The notes under the pieces: model-generated
The model's input: only the letters and a program-made list of their open reading frames with translations
The model's database searches: none
What the model was told of the DNA's origin: nothing
NCBI GenBank assembly: GCA_937959285.1
Contig: CALGAR010000143.1
Coordinates: 1-64,000, forward strand
Source of the DNA: an uncultured Bryobacterales bacterium
GTDB lineage: Bacteria; Acidobacteriota; Terriglobia; Bryobacterales; Bryobacteraceae
DNA: 64,000 bases
Reading direction: 5' to 3'
Part shown: piece after piece, positions 15,282 through 24,288 of the stretch
Position numbering within the stretch: the stretch's first letter is position 1
Layout: every line of letters starts with the position of its first letter
Made by a program: the position numbers and the translations under genes

Positions 15282-16490
15282 TCAAAAGACGTTATTGAAC
15301 TTCAGCCACACTTGAAATCCTTCCCGGCTGAATCCGACATCCACTCGAAGGAAAACGTTATTCCGCACGTTCGCACGGAGTCCAAACCCGTAGCTTGTTT
15401 CGAGGTCGTGCAGATTCAACTGGGACCTGCGATCGTAGACCTTGCCGGCGTCGACGAAAAGCGCGGCGTCCAGGCCGCTGAATGTCTCCCACCGGTACTC
15501 GGCATTCATGAGTAAAAGATTGTCGCCATAGAAGCGGAACGGGCGAAATCCGCGCAGATCATCCGAACCGCCCAGCACGGGCTGAAGATAAAAAGGAACG
15601 CGCTGCCCGCTGCTGGCATAGGTGTTTGCGGATCGCGCGCGAAGAGCAATGACTCGCCGTTCATGAAAGAACGGGAAATACTGCTGTGCCTCCAGATTCA
15701 GGCGGCGGAAGCTGAACAGGTTCAAGTCGCGATCAAGGTACCAGTTGAAGTTGGCGAAATAGTTGCCCCCTCGCCGTGGTCCCCCTGGATTATCCCGGTA
15801 ATCGTACTGTAACTGGCCGCCCGCGTGAAGGAAGTTCGTCTGCTGGGTCAAGCCTGCCGCGGTTGCCTCTGTATAGATCTGCTCGGCGGAGGTGAAACGC
15901 GAATCGATCCCCGGTCCGGCGTTTACCAGCAGATAGCCGCCTGTAGCGGCGGCGACCACATTCTTGAATGGCCGGATGCCCGCGGTAGCAGAAAAATCCG
16001 TATCTTCGAGCCGGAAATTGCTCCGGCCGGTTTTCTGGGAGTCAGGGCCAGGGCCGTAGTAATTCAGTGAGCCGAAATTGCGGTGGACGCCCGACAGGTC
16101 GAAGAACGCCGAATCTTGAAGCAGATGGGGGGCGCTGAACTGAACTTCCTGCAAGTACCAGCTTCGCGTGGAAAGCACGGTGGAAGCGCGGAATGTATAC
16201 TTCCCGTCGGCCAGGTCGCGCCGGAGATACTCGGGGCCGATGGCAAAGCCCGATCCGGTTGCCATGCCCCCAAGCCGAAGGCGAAAACCCGCGATTCCCG
16301 CCGTGAAGCGCTCCAGGACCTTGTACTCTTTGATCTGCTGGAGTGCGCGTTCGATGCCTCGCGTCTCATCCGGTTCGAGGCTAGCCTGCTTCTTGCGGCG
16401 TTCCTCCTGGATTTCGTCGGCGCGTGTGGTGATCTGTGCGACGGCCGGCAGGCAGGCTATAGTGCAAAGGACGATCGCAAAGCGTTCCAT
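15282..16490 (-). CDS. Omp85/BamA-type outer-membrane beta barrel without POTRA domains
   Basis: The 402-residue protein has a signal peptide (to CLPAVAQ) and a charged helical linker (residues 22-60). The rest is a 16-stranded-type barrel of the bacterial surface antigen family. The family's lumen motif appears as GGSDDLRGFRPFRFYG, and the C-terminus ends in an aromatic Phe as required for BAM recognition. There is no room for a POTRA domain, so this is not BamA or TamA itself. Similar short barrels occur fused or next to secreted enzymes. It lies 153 bases upstream of the kinase-like gene on the same strand and could export or anchor it, though this is speculative. Confidence 0.82.
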   Translation of the reverse strand: MERFAIVLCTIACLPAVAQITTRADEIQEERRKKQASLEPDETRGIERALQQIKEYKVLERFTAGIAGFRLRLGGMATGSGFAIGPEYLRRDLADGKYTFRASTVLSTRSWYLQEVQFSAPHLLQDSAFFDLSGVHRNFGSLNYYGPGPDSQKTGRSNFRLEDTDFSATAGIRPFKNVVAAATGGYLLVNAGPGIDSRFTSAEQIYTEATAAGLTQQTNFLHAGGQLQYDYRDNPGGPRRGGNYFANFNWYLDRDLNLFSFRRLNLEAQQYFPFFHERRVIALRARSANTYASSGQRVPFYLQPVLGGSDDLRGFRPFRFYGDNLLLMNAEYRWETFSGLDAALFVDAGKVYDRRSQLNLHDLETSYGFGLRANVRNNVFLRVDVGFSREGFQVWLKFNNVF

Positions 16491-16559
16491 GGGGCGATTC
16501 GCAATCTCCTAAGATTGCACAATCAACCCTCCTGCCGAAACTCAAAATTGCCTTTTTAT

Positions 16560-18623
16560 TTACCTCTGCTTGTTTTGGGGGCCGCCTTCCTTGGCCAGCC
16601 TCACCTTGGCGCCTTCGAGCTTCTTCTGAATCTTTGCAATTTCCGCAGGGTCGTGGTCGTTCGGGGACCCGGCCTCGTATTCCTGCAGCGCCAGTTGCCA
16701 CTGCGCAATGGCGTCTTTCAGATTGCCTTGCTTCGCGTAGACGTCGCCGAGGTGATCGTGAACAACTGGATCCTTCGTTACCCGCTCGAGAGAGCGGCGA
16801 AGATACTCTTCCGCCTGGTCAAGCTGACCGAGCCGGTAGTACACCCAGCCGAGGCTGTCGAGGTAGGCTCCGTTGTTCGGATCCTCTTCGAGAGCTCTGG
16901 TAATCAGTTCCTTCGCCTCTTGAAGGCGAACGTTGCGATCCGCCAGCATATACCCGAGGTAGTTCAGCACGGACGCATTCTTTGGATTGTCTGCAAGGAT
17001 CTTCCGGAACTCGGCTTCGGCCTGGTCAAACTTCTTCAGTTTCTCGTACATCGCGGCGCGCATGAACCGCACCGCTTCCTGCTCTTCCTTTGTCTTTGAG
17101 AGCTTGTCCGCAGCGTCGAGGGCAGTAGCCATCTCGCTGTAGTTCTTGGTCCTCTCGTGGATCTGGGCAATCGAGAGGTAGACTTCACGGTCGTTCTTAC
17201 CGTCGAGCAGGCGTTTGAGCTCCTCCACCGCTTGTGCAGCCTTGCCCACCTCGGCAAGCGCCGAAGCGCGTACGCTTCGGATGACGCGGTCGTCCGGATA
17301 CTTCCGTATGGCCTCCTCCGACTCCTGCTCGGCCTTCGCGAACTTCCTGCCTATCCGGTACGTCTCGATAATCTGAGCCGACACCCGGGGACCGAGGTCG
17401 CTGTCCAAAGCGTGTATGGACCGGAACGTCTCGACGGCCGCGTCAATCTGATCCGTTAATCGCTGCAATGTTCCGAGGCGCTCCAGAAGGAGGATCCTGT
17501 TGCTGCGTTCGCCGAGGGTGTACTCCTTCTTCTCCGTTTCTTTCAGGATGCCTTGGAGCACGGTGATGGCTTCCTGAGTCTTGCCCTCCGCCTCGAGCAG
17601 ACTAACATCGTTGTACCGGATCTCCAGATTGTCCGGATCCAGTTCCCGCGCCTTCCTGGCTGCTTCCCGAGCCTGGTCAAACTTGCGCCGCTGGGCGTAA
17701 ATCTGCGACATCCGCAGGAAGGACAGCGGGTCCTTCGGGTCCTCATTCGCGATCTCCTGATAAAGCTTCAGCGCTTCGTCAAGCTGGTCGGAATAGAGCA
17801 GGTTTTGCGCCAGCGCCTTCTTCACATCGATATTGCCCGGGGCTAATTCGAGGATCCGGCGAAGGCTCTCGGCTGCCAGGCCGAATTCCCGCATTTGCTC
17901 GTAAAGCCCGGCAAGAGACGTGAGCGTGCGAGGATTGGGATTCTTTTCAGCGACCTTTCGCAGCAGCTCGCTGGCGGCCTTGGTGTCTCCGAGGTCAGCG
18001 TAAACCATGGCGAGGCCGGTTAACGCGTCCTCGTTGTCGGCGTCGAGTTCGAGGACTTTCTTATAGGCTTTCTCCGATGCCAGCGAGTTCTGGGCCACTT
18101 TGTACAGGCGGCCGAGCATCAGCCATGCTTCCAGGTCGGAGGGTTCCTTGGCCGTGATTTTCTCGTACTGCTCGATTGCCTCGCGCAGCATCCGCTCATT
18201 GATGCGGTTCTGCTCCGCATCGCCGATCATGCGGCTGTAAAGGCGGCCCAAAATTCGCCTTGCGCTCAGGTTCTCCGGATCCTGACGAAGCATCGCCTCC
18301 GCTTCCTCGACAGCCGTGCGAATCTGACCCGTCCGTATATATAGGTCGGACAGTTCCTCGGTCAAAAAAGCGGCGCTGGGGTCGGCTTTGAGGGCCTCCT
18401 TATAGTGGTTAATCGCTTTGGACGCGTAGTCACCTCTAGGTCCATAGACTTCCGCCAACTCGGCGTAAATGTGGCCCATGGAATAGTGGTAGTAAGCTGC
18501 CGCCTTGTTCGATTTTCCGGTTGAGGAGGGCGCGGATTGACTGGGTTGAGCCAGTGCCGCGTTTGCTGTCAGAGAAAGCGCTGCTGCGAACGACAGGAAC
18601 GCCTTGGACATATTCTCGGTCAT
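16560..18623 (-). CDS. Exported tetratricopeptide-repeat protein
   Basis: ATG 18623 (or 18611) was chosen because a signal peptide, MSKAFLSFAAALSLTANAAL, starts there; the open frame continues upstream to 18773 without a plausible N-terminus. The 687-residue product consists almost entirely of TPR units, about 14, with typical spacing (for example AYKKVLELDADNEDALTGLA and YLDSLGWVYYRLGQLDQAEE). The end is Lys-rich. Such periplasmic TPR scaffolds assemble envelope complexes. The gene is divergent from miaA and upstream of the Omp85-type barrel on the same strand (69-base gap), so they may share a transcript. Confidence 0.88.
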   Translation of the reverse strand: MTENMSKAFLSFAAALSLTANAALAQPSQSAPSSTGKSNKAAAYYHYSMGHIYAELAEVYGPRGDYASKAINHYKEALKADPSAAFLTEELSDLYIRTGQIRTAVEEAEAMLRQDPENLSARRILGRLYSRMIGDAEQNRINERMLREAIEQYEKITAKEPSDLEAWLMLGRLYKVAQNSLASEKAYKKVLELDADNEDALTGLAMVYADLGDTKAASELLRKVAEKNPNPRTLTSLAGLYEQMREFGLAAESLRRILELAPGNIDVKKALAQNLLYSDQLDEALKLYQEIANEDPKDPLSFLRMSQIYAQRRKFDQAREAARKARELDPDNLEIRYNDVSLLEAEGKTQEAITVLQGILKETEKKEYTLGERSNRILLLERLGTLQRLTDQIDAAVETFRSIHALDSDLGPRVSAQIIETYRIGRKFAKAEQESEEAIRKYPDDRVIRSVRASALAEVGKAAQAVEELKRLLDGKNDREVYLSIAQIHERTKNYSEMATALDAADKLSKTKEEQEAVRFMRAAMYEKLKKFDQAEAEFRKILADNPKNASVLNYLGYMLADRNVRLQEAKELITRALEEDPNNGAYLDSLGWVYYRLGQLDQAEEYLRRSLERVTKDPVVHDHLGDVYAKQGNLKDAIAQWQLALQEYEAGSPNDHDPAEIAKIQKKLEGAKVRLAKEGGPQNKQR

Positions 18624-18777
18624 CGGACCCCGACTTTCCTTCGCCGACCCGGTTACACGCCCAGGTTGGTCGAATTGTCTCTGAAACAGTATAGCTCTAA
18701 ACTTCCTTGCGGCATTTCGCGGGCAAAAGGCGCCCGCGCTTCTGCTTTCGGAAAGAGTGACGTCCTGAGTCATGCTC

Positions 18778-18783
18778 TAAACT
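18778..18783 (+). promoter_or_regulatory. Putative -10 element for leaderless miaA
   Basis: TAAACT ends 8 bases before the GTG start of miaA, where transcription would be expected to begin. No Shine-Dalgarno sequence precedes the GTG and no convincing -35 was found. Confidence 0.4.
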
Positions 18784-18791
18784 ATGGTTAA

Positions 18792-19730
18792 GTGAAGCCC
18801 TCTGAACTGGCGCCCCTGCTAGCCGTCGTAGGACCGACGGGATCGGGCAAAAGCGAACTGTCACTCGAGCTTGCTAAGCAATTGGACGGAGAAATCGTCA
18901 ATTGCGATTCAATTCAGATGTACCGGTATTTCAACATTGGTGCCGCCAAGCTACCGGAAGCCGAGCGACAGGGCATTCCGCATCATCTGATTGACATCCT
19001 CGAGCCGCAGGAAGTGTTCACAGCCGGAGACTATGCCCGGCGGGCGCGGAACGCGCTCAACGAGATCCGCTCCAGGAACCGGGTGCCCGTCATTGTTGGA
19101 GGGACCGGTTTTTACCTTCGAGCGCTGCTAGAGGGGCTTGCACCTGGTCCCGCACGCGACGACGCGCTTCGAGCACGCCTGCAAGCCATGGAGAAGCGAA
19201 GGCCGGGGCGCGTTCACCGGTTGCTTTCGAGGCTGGATTCCCGAGTCGCCGCCCGCGTCCATCCCAACGATGTCCAGAAGGCGATCCGCGCGGTTGAGAT
19301 CTGCATTCTGGCGCGCCGTCCTGCTTCGGAAGTCTTCGAGCAAGGCCGCGACCGCCTGTCGGGCTTCCGTGTCTTAGAACTCGGCCTCGATCCTCCTCGC
19401 GAAGCCCTGTACGAGCGTCTCAACCGGAGAGCAGAGAAAATGTTTGAAACGGGACTGATCGAAGAGGTGCAATCCCTTCTTGCCCGAGGGGTATCGCCCG
19501 AGAGTAAGCCTTTCCAGTCCCTGGGATATCGCCAGGCGCTCCTGCTCGTGCAGGGCAAGATGAAGCTGGCGGAAGCTGTGGAGTCCACCCGGATTGAAAC
19601 CCGGCACTATGCGAAGCGGCAGTGGACCTGGTTTCGCCGTGATCCGAACGTATTGTGGCTGAAAGGATTTGGCTCTGACGCGAACATTAAGGCCGCCGCT
19701 CTCGACGCCGCTCGGAAATTCCTCCAATAG
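18792..19730 (+). CDS. miaA: tRNA dimethylallyltransferase MiaA
   Basis: The 312-residue enzyme adds a dimethylallyl group to A37 of tRNAs that read UNN codons. Visible are the P-loop VVGPTGSGKSEL, the catalytic-site region VNCDSIQMYRYFNIGAAK, the GIPHHLIDI motif, VPVIVGGTGFYL and the tRNA-binding SKPFQSLGYRQ with TRHYAKRQWTWFRR. The start is GTG 18792: the nearby ATG at 18784 is out of frame and closed by a stop after three codons. Length and motifs are complete. It is a single gene, divergent from the TPR gene. Confidence 0.96.
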   Translation: MKPSELAPLLAVVGPTGSGKSELSLELAKQLDGEIVNCDSIQMYRYFNIGAAKLPEAERQGIPHHLIDILEPQEVFTAGDYARRARNALNEIRSRNRVPVIVGGTGFYLRALLEGLAPGPARDDALRARLQAMEKRRPGRVHRLLSRLDSRVAARVHPNDVQKAIRAVEICILARRPASEVFEQGRDRLSGFRVLELGLDPPREALYERLNRRAEKMFETGLIEEVQSLLARGVSPESKPFQSLGYRQALLLVQGKMKLAEAVESTRIETRHYAKRQWTWFRRDPNVLWLKGFGSDANIKAAALDAARKFLQ

Positions 19731-19950
19731 TTTTCAAACATTAAGGCTCATCAAGCGAACCTTCAGCGAAGTCGCGCGTATATCTATGCAGGGCGGTTGC
19801 TACTGCGACGTATGAAACGGCCGGGCATTGCTCAGTCGGCGGGTGGGGGAATAACCGTTCCCAGCCCTTCAACCCCGGAAGGCCTGTGTTAGATCCGTCG
19901 CCGGGGCAGCCTCCTGCTCTGCTCAAGATTCAAAGGAGAGGTAGTTCAAG

Positions 19951-20265
19951 ATGACCAAAAAGCTGTTGTTCGTGTTTTCGACGCTAGCCCTGGCTGTGGC
20001 CAGCGCTGCATCCTACAGGGTCACGTTCTTTCAACCTGCCGTTATCAACGGCACAGAGTTGAAGCCCGGGGATTATAAGGTCAAGGTTGAGAATAATAAG
20101 GCAATCATTATTTCCGGCAGGAAGTCGATCGAGGCTGACGTGAAGGTCGAAACGACCGATACCAAATTCAACTCAACGTCGGTTCGTTACTCCAATGGTG
20201 ATGGCAAGTACCGCGTCCAGGAAATCCGGATTGGCGGAACCAACACCAAACTCGTCTTCAACTGA
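19951..20265 (+). CDS. Small secreted beta-rich protein
   Basis: This 104-residue protein has a signal peptide (MTKKLLFVFSTLALAVASAA) and a compact all-beta domain. The domain begins YRVTFFQPAVINGTELKPGD and ends GTNTKLVFN. It has no cysteine and carries many Lys/Asn residues. AGGAGAGG lies 10 bases before the ATG, so the start is secure. The pattern (a strand, then a LKPGDYKV turn) is common in small exported proteins of Acidobacteriota, whose function is unknown. The 220 bases upstream hold no other gene. Confidence 0.75.
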   Translation: MTKKLLFVFSTLALAVASAASYRVTFFQPAVINGTELKPGDYKVKVENNKAIIISGRKSIEADVKVETTDTKFNSTSVRYSNGDGKYRVQEIRIGGTNTKLVFN

Positions 20266-20383
20266 GTTTGCAGTTGGCGGTCGAGGAATCCATCAGGCTC
20301 CTCCGCAGCGGCGTCCGCTAAACCATAAGTTTTGCTCGGGTTTATGCGGGCGCCCTGTCCGAATTGAGCCGGGAGCTGTTTGC

Positions 20384-20389
20384 TAGAAT
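20384..20389 (+). promoter_or_regulatory. Extended -10 element directly upstream of the TPR gene
   Basis: TGCTAGAAT (20381-20389) is an extended -10 (TGnTAnnnT). It ends 8 bases before ATG 20398, so the transcript probably starts at the start codon. TTGAGC at 20364-20369 is too close (14 bases) to be an ideal -35. Confidence 0.45.
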
Positions 20390-20397
20390 GAGGCTTG

Positions 20398-21600
20398 ATG
20401 TTCCGGCTTCCGGCTTCCCTCGTTTTTCTCTTCTTTTGTTGTTCCCCGATTTTTTGCAGCCAGACCGCCGCGCAGACCTACCTCGTCCTTCCTTTTTTCA
20501 ATCGCAGCGGTTCCTCCAACCTGGACTGGATTGGCGAAAGCATCGGCGAATCCATCCGGGATACTCTGGCGTCCGAGGGAGTGCTCGTCGTAGACCGCGA
20601 CGATCGGATTGAGGTATACCGGCGTTTATCGATCCGCCAGTATGCGGTTTTAACGCGGGCGTCCGTCATTCAGATTTCCGAGTCTTTGGATGCCGACTAC
20701 GTCATTTACGGCGACTTCGACGTGTCGAAGCCGCCCGAGGGGCAAGCCGCCACGAAGGGGGCGCTGCAAATTACCGCCGAGGTGCTCGATATCAAACGGC
20801 TGCGGAAAGGGCCGAAGTTTGTGGAATCTGGAGCCCTGGAAGATCTCGCCTCCCTGCAGTCCCATCTTTCCTGGCAGGCGTTGCGGTTCGTGCTTCCTAA
20901 GAATGCTCCCACGGAAGACGAGTTCCGCCAGCGGCGAAAACCGGTGAGGCTGGACGCGATCGAGAACTACGTCCGTGGCCTGCTCGCAACCACGAATCAG
21001 CAAAAGCATCGGTTCTTCACCCAGGCTGCTCTCCTCGATCCCGAATACTCGGCGCCCTGCTTCCAGGTGGGACGCCTTCAATTTCAGTCGAAGAACTACC
21101 GGTCCGCCATCGATTGGCTGCAGCGGGTGCCCGAGGGGGATCCAAACTACCGGGAAGCGACTTTTTTTCTTGGACTTGCACGCTATTATTCCGGTGACTT
21201 TGAAGGAGCGGAAAGAGCCTTCCAGCAAGTGGCGGAGACTGTTCCGCTCAACGAAGTTTTGAACAATCTTGGGGTAACCCAAAGCCGGCGAAATCAGGAG
21301 GCGGCGCTCGAGAACCTGAAGCGGGCCCTTGAAGGCGATGAAGCCGATCCGGTGTACCACTTCAACGTCGGCTACGTCTTGTGGAAGCGAGGCCAGTTTG
21401 ACGAGGCGGCGGAACGCTTTCGGGCAGTGCTTGAGCGCAATGCCGAGGACGAAGATGCGGAGCAGCTTCTGGCCCGCTGTCTCAAGAGGAGCGGTCCGCG
21501 CCCCGGTGACCCGCAAAGCGACGGACTCGAGCGGTTGAAGGATACCTACTACGAGACCGCCTGGTGGCAGCTCAAGGCGATGCTGCAGAAGTCCAGGTAA
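20398..21600 (+). CDS. Exported protein with FlgO/TolB-like N-terminal domain and TPRs
   Basis: The 400-residue protein starts at ATG 20398; a TTG directly in front is an alternative. A signal peptide of about 25 residues is followed by an alpha/beta domain (YLVLPFFNRSGSSNLDWIGE, IGESIRDTL, LDADYVIYGDFDV) like the FlgO/TolB-N domains found in envelope and cyclase proteins. From about residue 195 it contains TPR units (YFLG-type repeats and DPVYHFNVGYVLWKRGQFDE). A scaffold in the periplasm is likely. The gene is 68 bases upstream of the reduced TonB-type barrel. Confidence 0.78.
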   Translation: MFRLPASLVFLFFCCSPIFCSQTAAQTYLVLPFFNRSGSSNLDWIGESIGESIRDTLASEGVLVVDRDDRIEVYRRLSIRQYAVLTRASVIQISESLDADYVIYGDFDVSKPPEGQAATKGALQITAEVLDIKRLRKGPKFVESGALEDLASLQSHLSWQALRFVLPKNAPTEDEFRQRRKPVRLDAIENYVRGLLATTNQQKHRFFTQAALLDPEYSAPCFQVGRLQFQSKNYRSAIDWLQRVPEGDPNYREATFFLGLARYYSGDFEGAERAFQQVAETVPLNEVLNNLGVTQSRRNQEAALENLKRALEGDEADPVYHFNVGYVLWKRGQFDEAAERFRAVLERNAEDEDAEQLLARCLKRSGPRPGDPQSDGLERLKDTYYETAWWQLKAMLQKSR

Positions 21601-21650
21601 GCTCTATTTCGCGCCTGAAAGTCGTTCAAAATCAATAGCGAAATACGGTG

Positions 21651-21659
21651 TGCTATAGA
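21651..21659 (+). promoter_or_regulatory. Extended -10 element upstream of the reduced outer-membrane barrel gene
   Basis: TGCTATAGA matches TGnTATAAT with one mismatch and ends 9 bases before ATG 21669. This supports that ATG over the in-frame GTG at 21648, which would lie upstream of the transcript start. Confidence 0.45.
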
Positions 21660-21668
21660 GAAGCGTAT

Positions 21669-24242
21669 ATGTCCTTTTCTCGCTTCTCGTGGGTCGTTGT
21701 TGTCCCGGTCCTCTTCGCTGCTGCTAATGAACCGCCGTCCAAGCCCGTGCCGAAACCGGCGCCGGAGCAGGGGAGAATGGCTTCCTCGGCCCAGAGGAAC
21801 GAGAATGTCGCGGTTTACCAGATAGACAACGACGCTATCAAGGAGGCGAATATCCGGCTCGGAACGATGCCGAGGCTGGTGGAGTACACCTCCGTCGAGT
21901 CGTCCCTGTACGCGGTCGAGCATGGCCGCCCGGCAGGCGAAGCTCTGCTGCTCCCGTCGTTGCCGGATCCGTCGAGCTGGCACGCCGAGCTTTTCGGAAT
22001 GCATCAGAACAGCGTCTTTAATGCACGCACGTTCTTTCAGGTCGGGCCCGTCCAGCCGTCCAGACGGAACTACTATGGCACGAGAGGCACCGGAACAGTG
22101 CCTCTGCTTGGCGCCATCACCGGGAGTTTCAGCCAACGTAAGATTCGCGGCATGGTCAACGGCAATGTCCTGGTGCCCCTTCCCGATGAGAGGACTCCGC
22201 TCGCGACGGACCCTGCGGTTCGCGCCATCATCTCCCGCTTTCTCGCGGCCTATCCCGACGTTGCTCCGAACCGTAACGACTTTGATCCCAGGGCACTCAA
22301 CACCAATGCCCCGCAATCGATCGACGAGGTCGACGGCAGCCTTCGGTTAGACCGTGATACAGGAACGAACGGGCGCATCACCGTTTTTCACGGGATCACC
22401 CGCCAGCACACGGACGCATTCCAGCTGGTGGCAGGGCAGAATCCCGACTCGGACATCCACACCGTCCATTCCCGCATCAACTATCGGAGAACGATCAGAC
22501 CTGGCATGGAGCTCTCCACGGGCTTCACGTTTCTGCGCTCCCGCTCGTTGCTCCAGCCGGAACCGAACGCTGTTGGCCCGAGAGTCCGCTTCGGATTTCA
22601 GATCGAAGAGCTTGGCCCGGACAGCCACTATCCGATCAACCGTGCTCAGAATACGTTCCGGTATGGCGCCCAGGTAGCCCGCCAAACACAGGGAGGGCGT
22701 CATCACCTGACGTTTGGCGGCGACCTTTTCCGCTACCAGCTAAACGGAGTCGAAACCAACAACCAGCGCGGGTATTTTCAGTTCACGAACAACTTCGGAC
22801 GAACAGCGATCCAGAATTTACTCCTCGGGACGCCGAGTCTTTATGACGTGACCCTGGGGGATCTTGCCCGCCATTACCGCAACTGGGGCGCGGACTTCTT
22901 CTTCGGCGACCGGTTCCAGCTCAATCCGCGCGTTCAGCTCTACCTCGGGTTGCGATACAACCTGGAGACGGCGCCCGTCGAGATCCATCATCTCGATGTC
23001 ATCCCCTACAGGTGCGATTGCAACAACTTTAGCCCTCGCTTTTCGATCGCATGGCAAACATGGAGGGGATGGGTGGCCCGGGCTTCCTATGGAGTCTCCT
23101 TCGGGCGGATTCCTCCGGTCGCCTGGCAGCAGGTGCGGAATAACCTCCCGCATGTGCGTTACGTGATCGTTCAAAATCCGGACCTGCTCAATCCGCTCGC
23201 AGGCATCGACCTTGGCTCGGAGGGAAGGCACACCCCGACCTATCTCTCGCCCGATCTCGTCTCGCCCTACTCGCACCAGTACAGCCTTACATTGGAGCGC
23301 CGGCTGCCTGCGCGCGCCATGTTGCGGCTAGGCTACACCGGCAGCCGGAGCTTTAAGTTGATGAATGCCTTCATCACGAACCGTGCCGAAGTGGTTCCGG
23401 GAATCCCGCTCACCACCTCGACAGTCGACGAGCGTAGGGCAGATCCGAGATTCTACGACGTGCGGCAAATCGTAAACGCGGGCATTGCATATTTCGATGC
23501 AGGCCAGGTATCGATCGATCTGCCATCGCTTCGCGGGCTGACCGCCAACGCGAGCTACACCTATGGAAAGGCAATCGACGAAGGTAGCGATTTTGCCTTC
23601 ACAGCGGCGAACCGGGATCTGCTGTCGGGGCGGAGCCAGAGCCAGTACGACGTCCTCAAGGACAAGAAGGGCTTGAGCAACTTCGATTCCCGACACATCC
23701 TCGGCTTAACGTGGGCCTACGACCTGCCGATCGCGCGTGGCGCCAATGGCTGGAAAGGATTCATTTTGAGCGGCTGGCAACTATCGGGCGCCTCGGTTGT
23801 AAAATCGGGAACGCCTCTCACCCTTTACATCGGCTCGGATGCTCCAGGCTTCGGAAATGTGGACGGTGGTTCCAGCGACCGCCCCAATATCCTCGACCCC
23901 TCAATCTTACATAAGACGATCTCTCACCCGGATGTCGCCCCGCAAATTCTGAGGCGTGACCGGTTTGCCTACATTCAGCCGGGGGAATCACGCGGATCGC
24001 TTGGAAGAAACACGTTTCGCCGCGCGCGAATTGCGAATCTGAACGGTGCGATTACCAAGCAGTGGCGGCTCCCAGGCGGAGCGGAGCGCCTGGCCATTCT
24101 GCGCGCCGAATCTTACAACCTGACCAACACACCCCAATTCGATGAGCCGCAGAGGAACCTGTCCTCACCTTCGTTCGGCCGCATTACGAATACATTAAAT
24201 GACGGCCGAATTTTTCAAATGGTGATCCGATTTGTCCTGTGA
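21669..24242 (+). CDS. TonB-dependent-receptor-type outer-membrane barrel lacking the carboxypeptidase-like domain
   Basis: From ATG 21669 the protein has 857 residues. A signal peptide (to LFAAA) is followed by a Pro/Lys-rich stretch, a short region, and then a long strand-rich barrel of the Oar/TonB-receptor type (LDVIPYRCDCNNFSPRFSIA, YSLTLERRLPARAMLRLGYT, DSRHILGLTWAYDLP, FRRARIANLNGAITKQW). Its last residues are MVIRFVL. Unlike the 1,089-residue receptor at 58-61 kb it has no N-terminal CarboxypepD_reg domain and no complete plug, so TonB-dependent uptake is uncertain. It may act as a passive barrel or carry a surface domain. Start chosen by the extended -10 just upstream. Confidence 0.8.
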   Translation: MSFSRFSWVVVVPVLFAAANEPPSKPVPKPAPEQGRMASSAQRNENVAVYQIDNDAIKEANIRLGTMPRLVEYTSVESSLYAVEHGRPAGEALLLPSLPDPSSWHAELFGMHQNSVFNARTFFQVGPVQPSRRNYYGTRGTGTVPLLGAITGSFSQRKIRGMVNGNVLVPLPDERTPLATDPAVRAIISRFLAAYPDVAPNRNDFDPRALNTNAPQSIDEVDGSLRLDRDTGTNGRITVFHGITRQHTDAFQLVAGQNPDSDIHTVHSRINYRRTIRPGMELSTGFTFLRSRSLLQPEPNAVGPRVRFGFQIEELGPDSHYPINRAQNTFRYGAQVARQTQGGRHHLTFGGDLFRYQLNGVETNNQRGYFQFTNNFGRTAIQNLLLGTPSLYDVTLGDLARHYRNWGADFFFGDRFQLNPRVQLYLGLRYNLETAPVEIHHLDVIPYRCDCNNFSPRFSIAWQTWRGWVARASYGVSFGRIPPVAWQQVRNNLPHVRYVIVQNPDLLNPLAGIDLGSEGRHTPTYLSPDLVSPYSHQYSLTLERRLPARAMLRLGYTGSRSFKLMNAFITNRAEVVPGIPLTTSTVDERRADPRFYDVRQIVNAGIAYFDAGQVSIDLPSLRGLTANASYTYGKAIDEGSDFAFTAANRDLLSGRSQSQYDVLKDKKGLSNFDSRHILGLTWAYDLPIARGANGWKGFILSGWQLSGASVVKSGTPLTLYIGSDAPGFGNVDGGSSDRPNILDPSILHKTISHPDVAPQILRRDRFAYIQPGESRGSLGRNTFRRARIANLNGAITKQWRLPGGAERLAILRAESYNLTNTPQFDEPQRNLSSPSFGRITNTLNDGRIFQMVIRFVL

Positions 24243-24253
24243 TATCGCGATAT
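24242..24253. repeat. Perfect 12-base palindrome after a stop codon
   Basis: ATATCGCGATAT starts on the last base of the barrel gene's stop codon and lies 35 bases before the PP2C start. It could be an operator for the PP2C promoter. A transcription terminator is unlikely because there is no loop. Confidence 0.35.
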
Positions 24254-24272
24254 AGGGTGGGCGGGAAATCGC

Positions 24273-24278
24273 TATAAT
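24273..24278 (+). promoter_or_regulatory. Consensus -10 for the PP2C gene
   Basis: TATAAT matches the consensus perfectly. It ends 10 bases before ATG 24289, so the leader would be about 3-4 bases and no ribosome-binding site is present. The -35 region is weak. Confidence 0.5.
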
Positions 24279-24288
24279 CGAAAAACCA

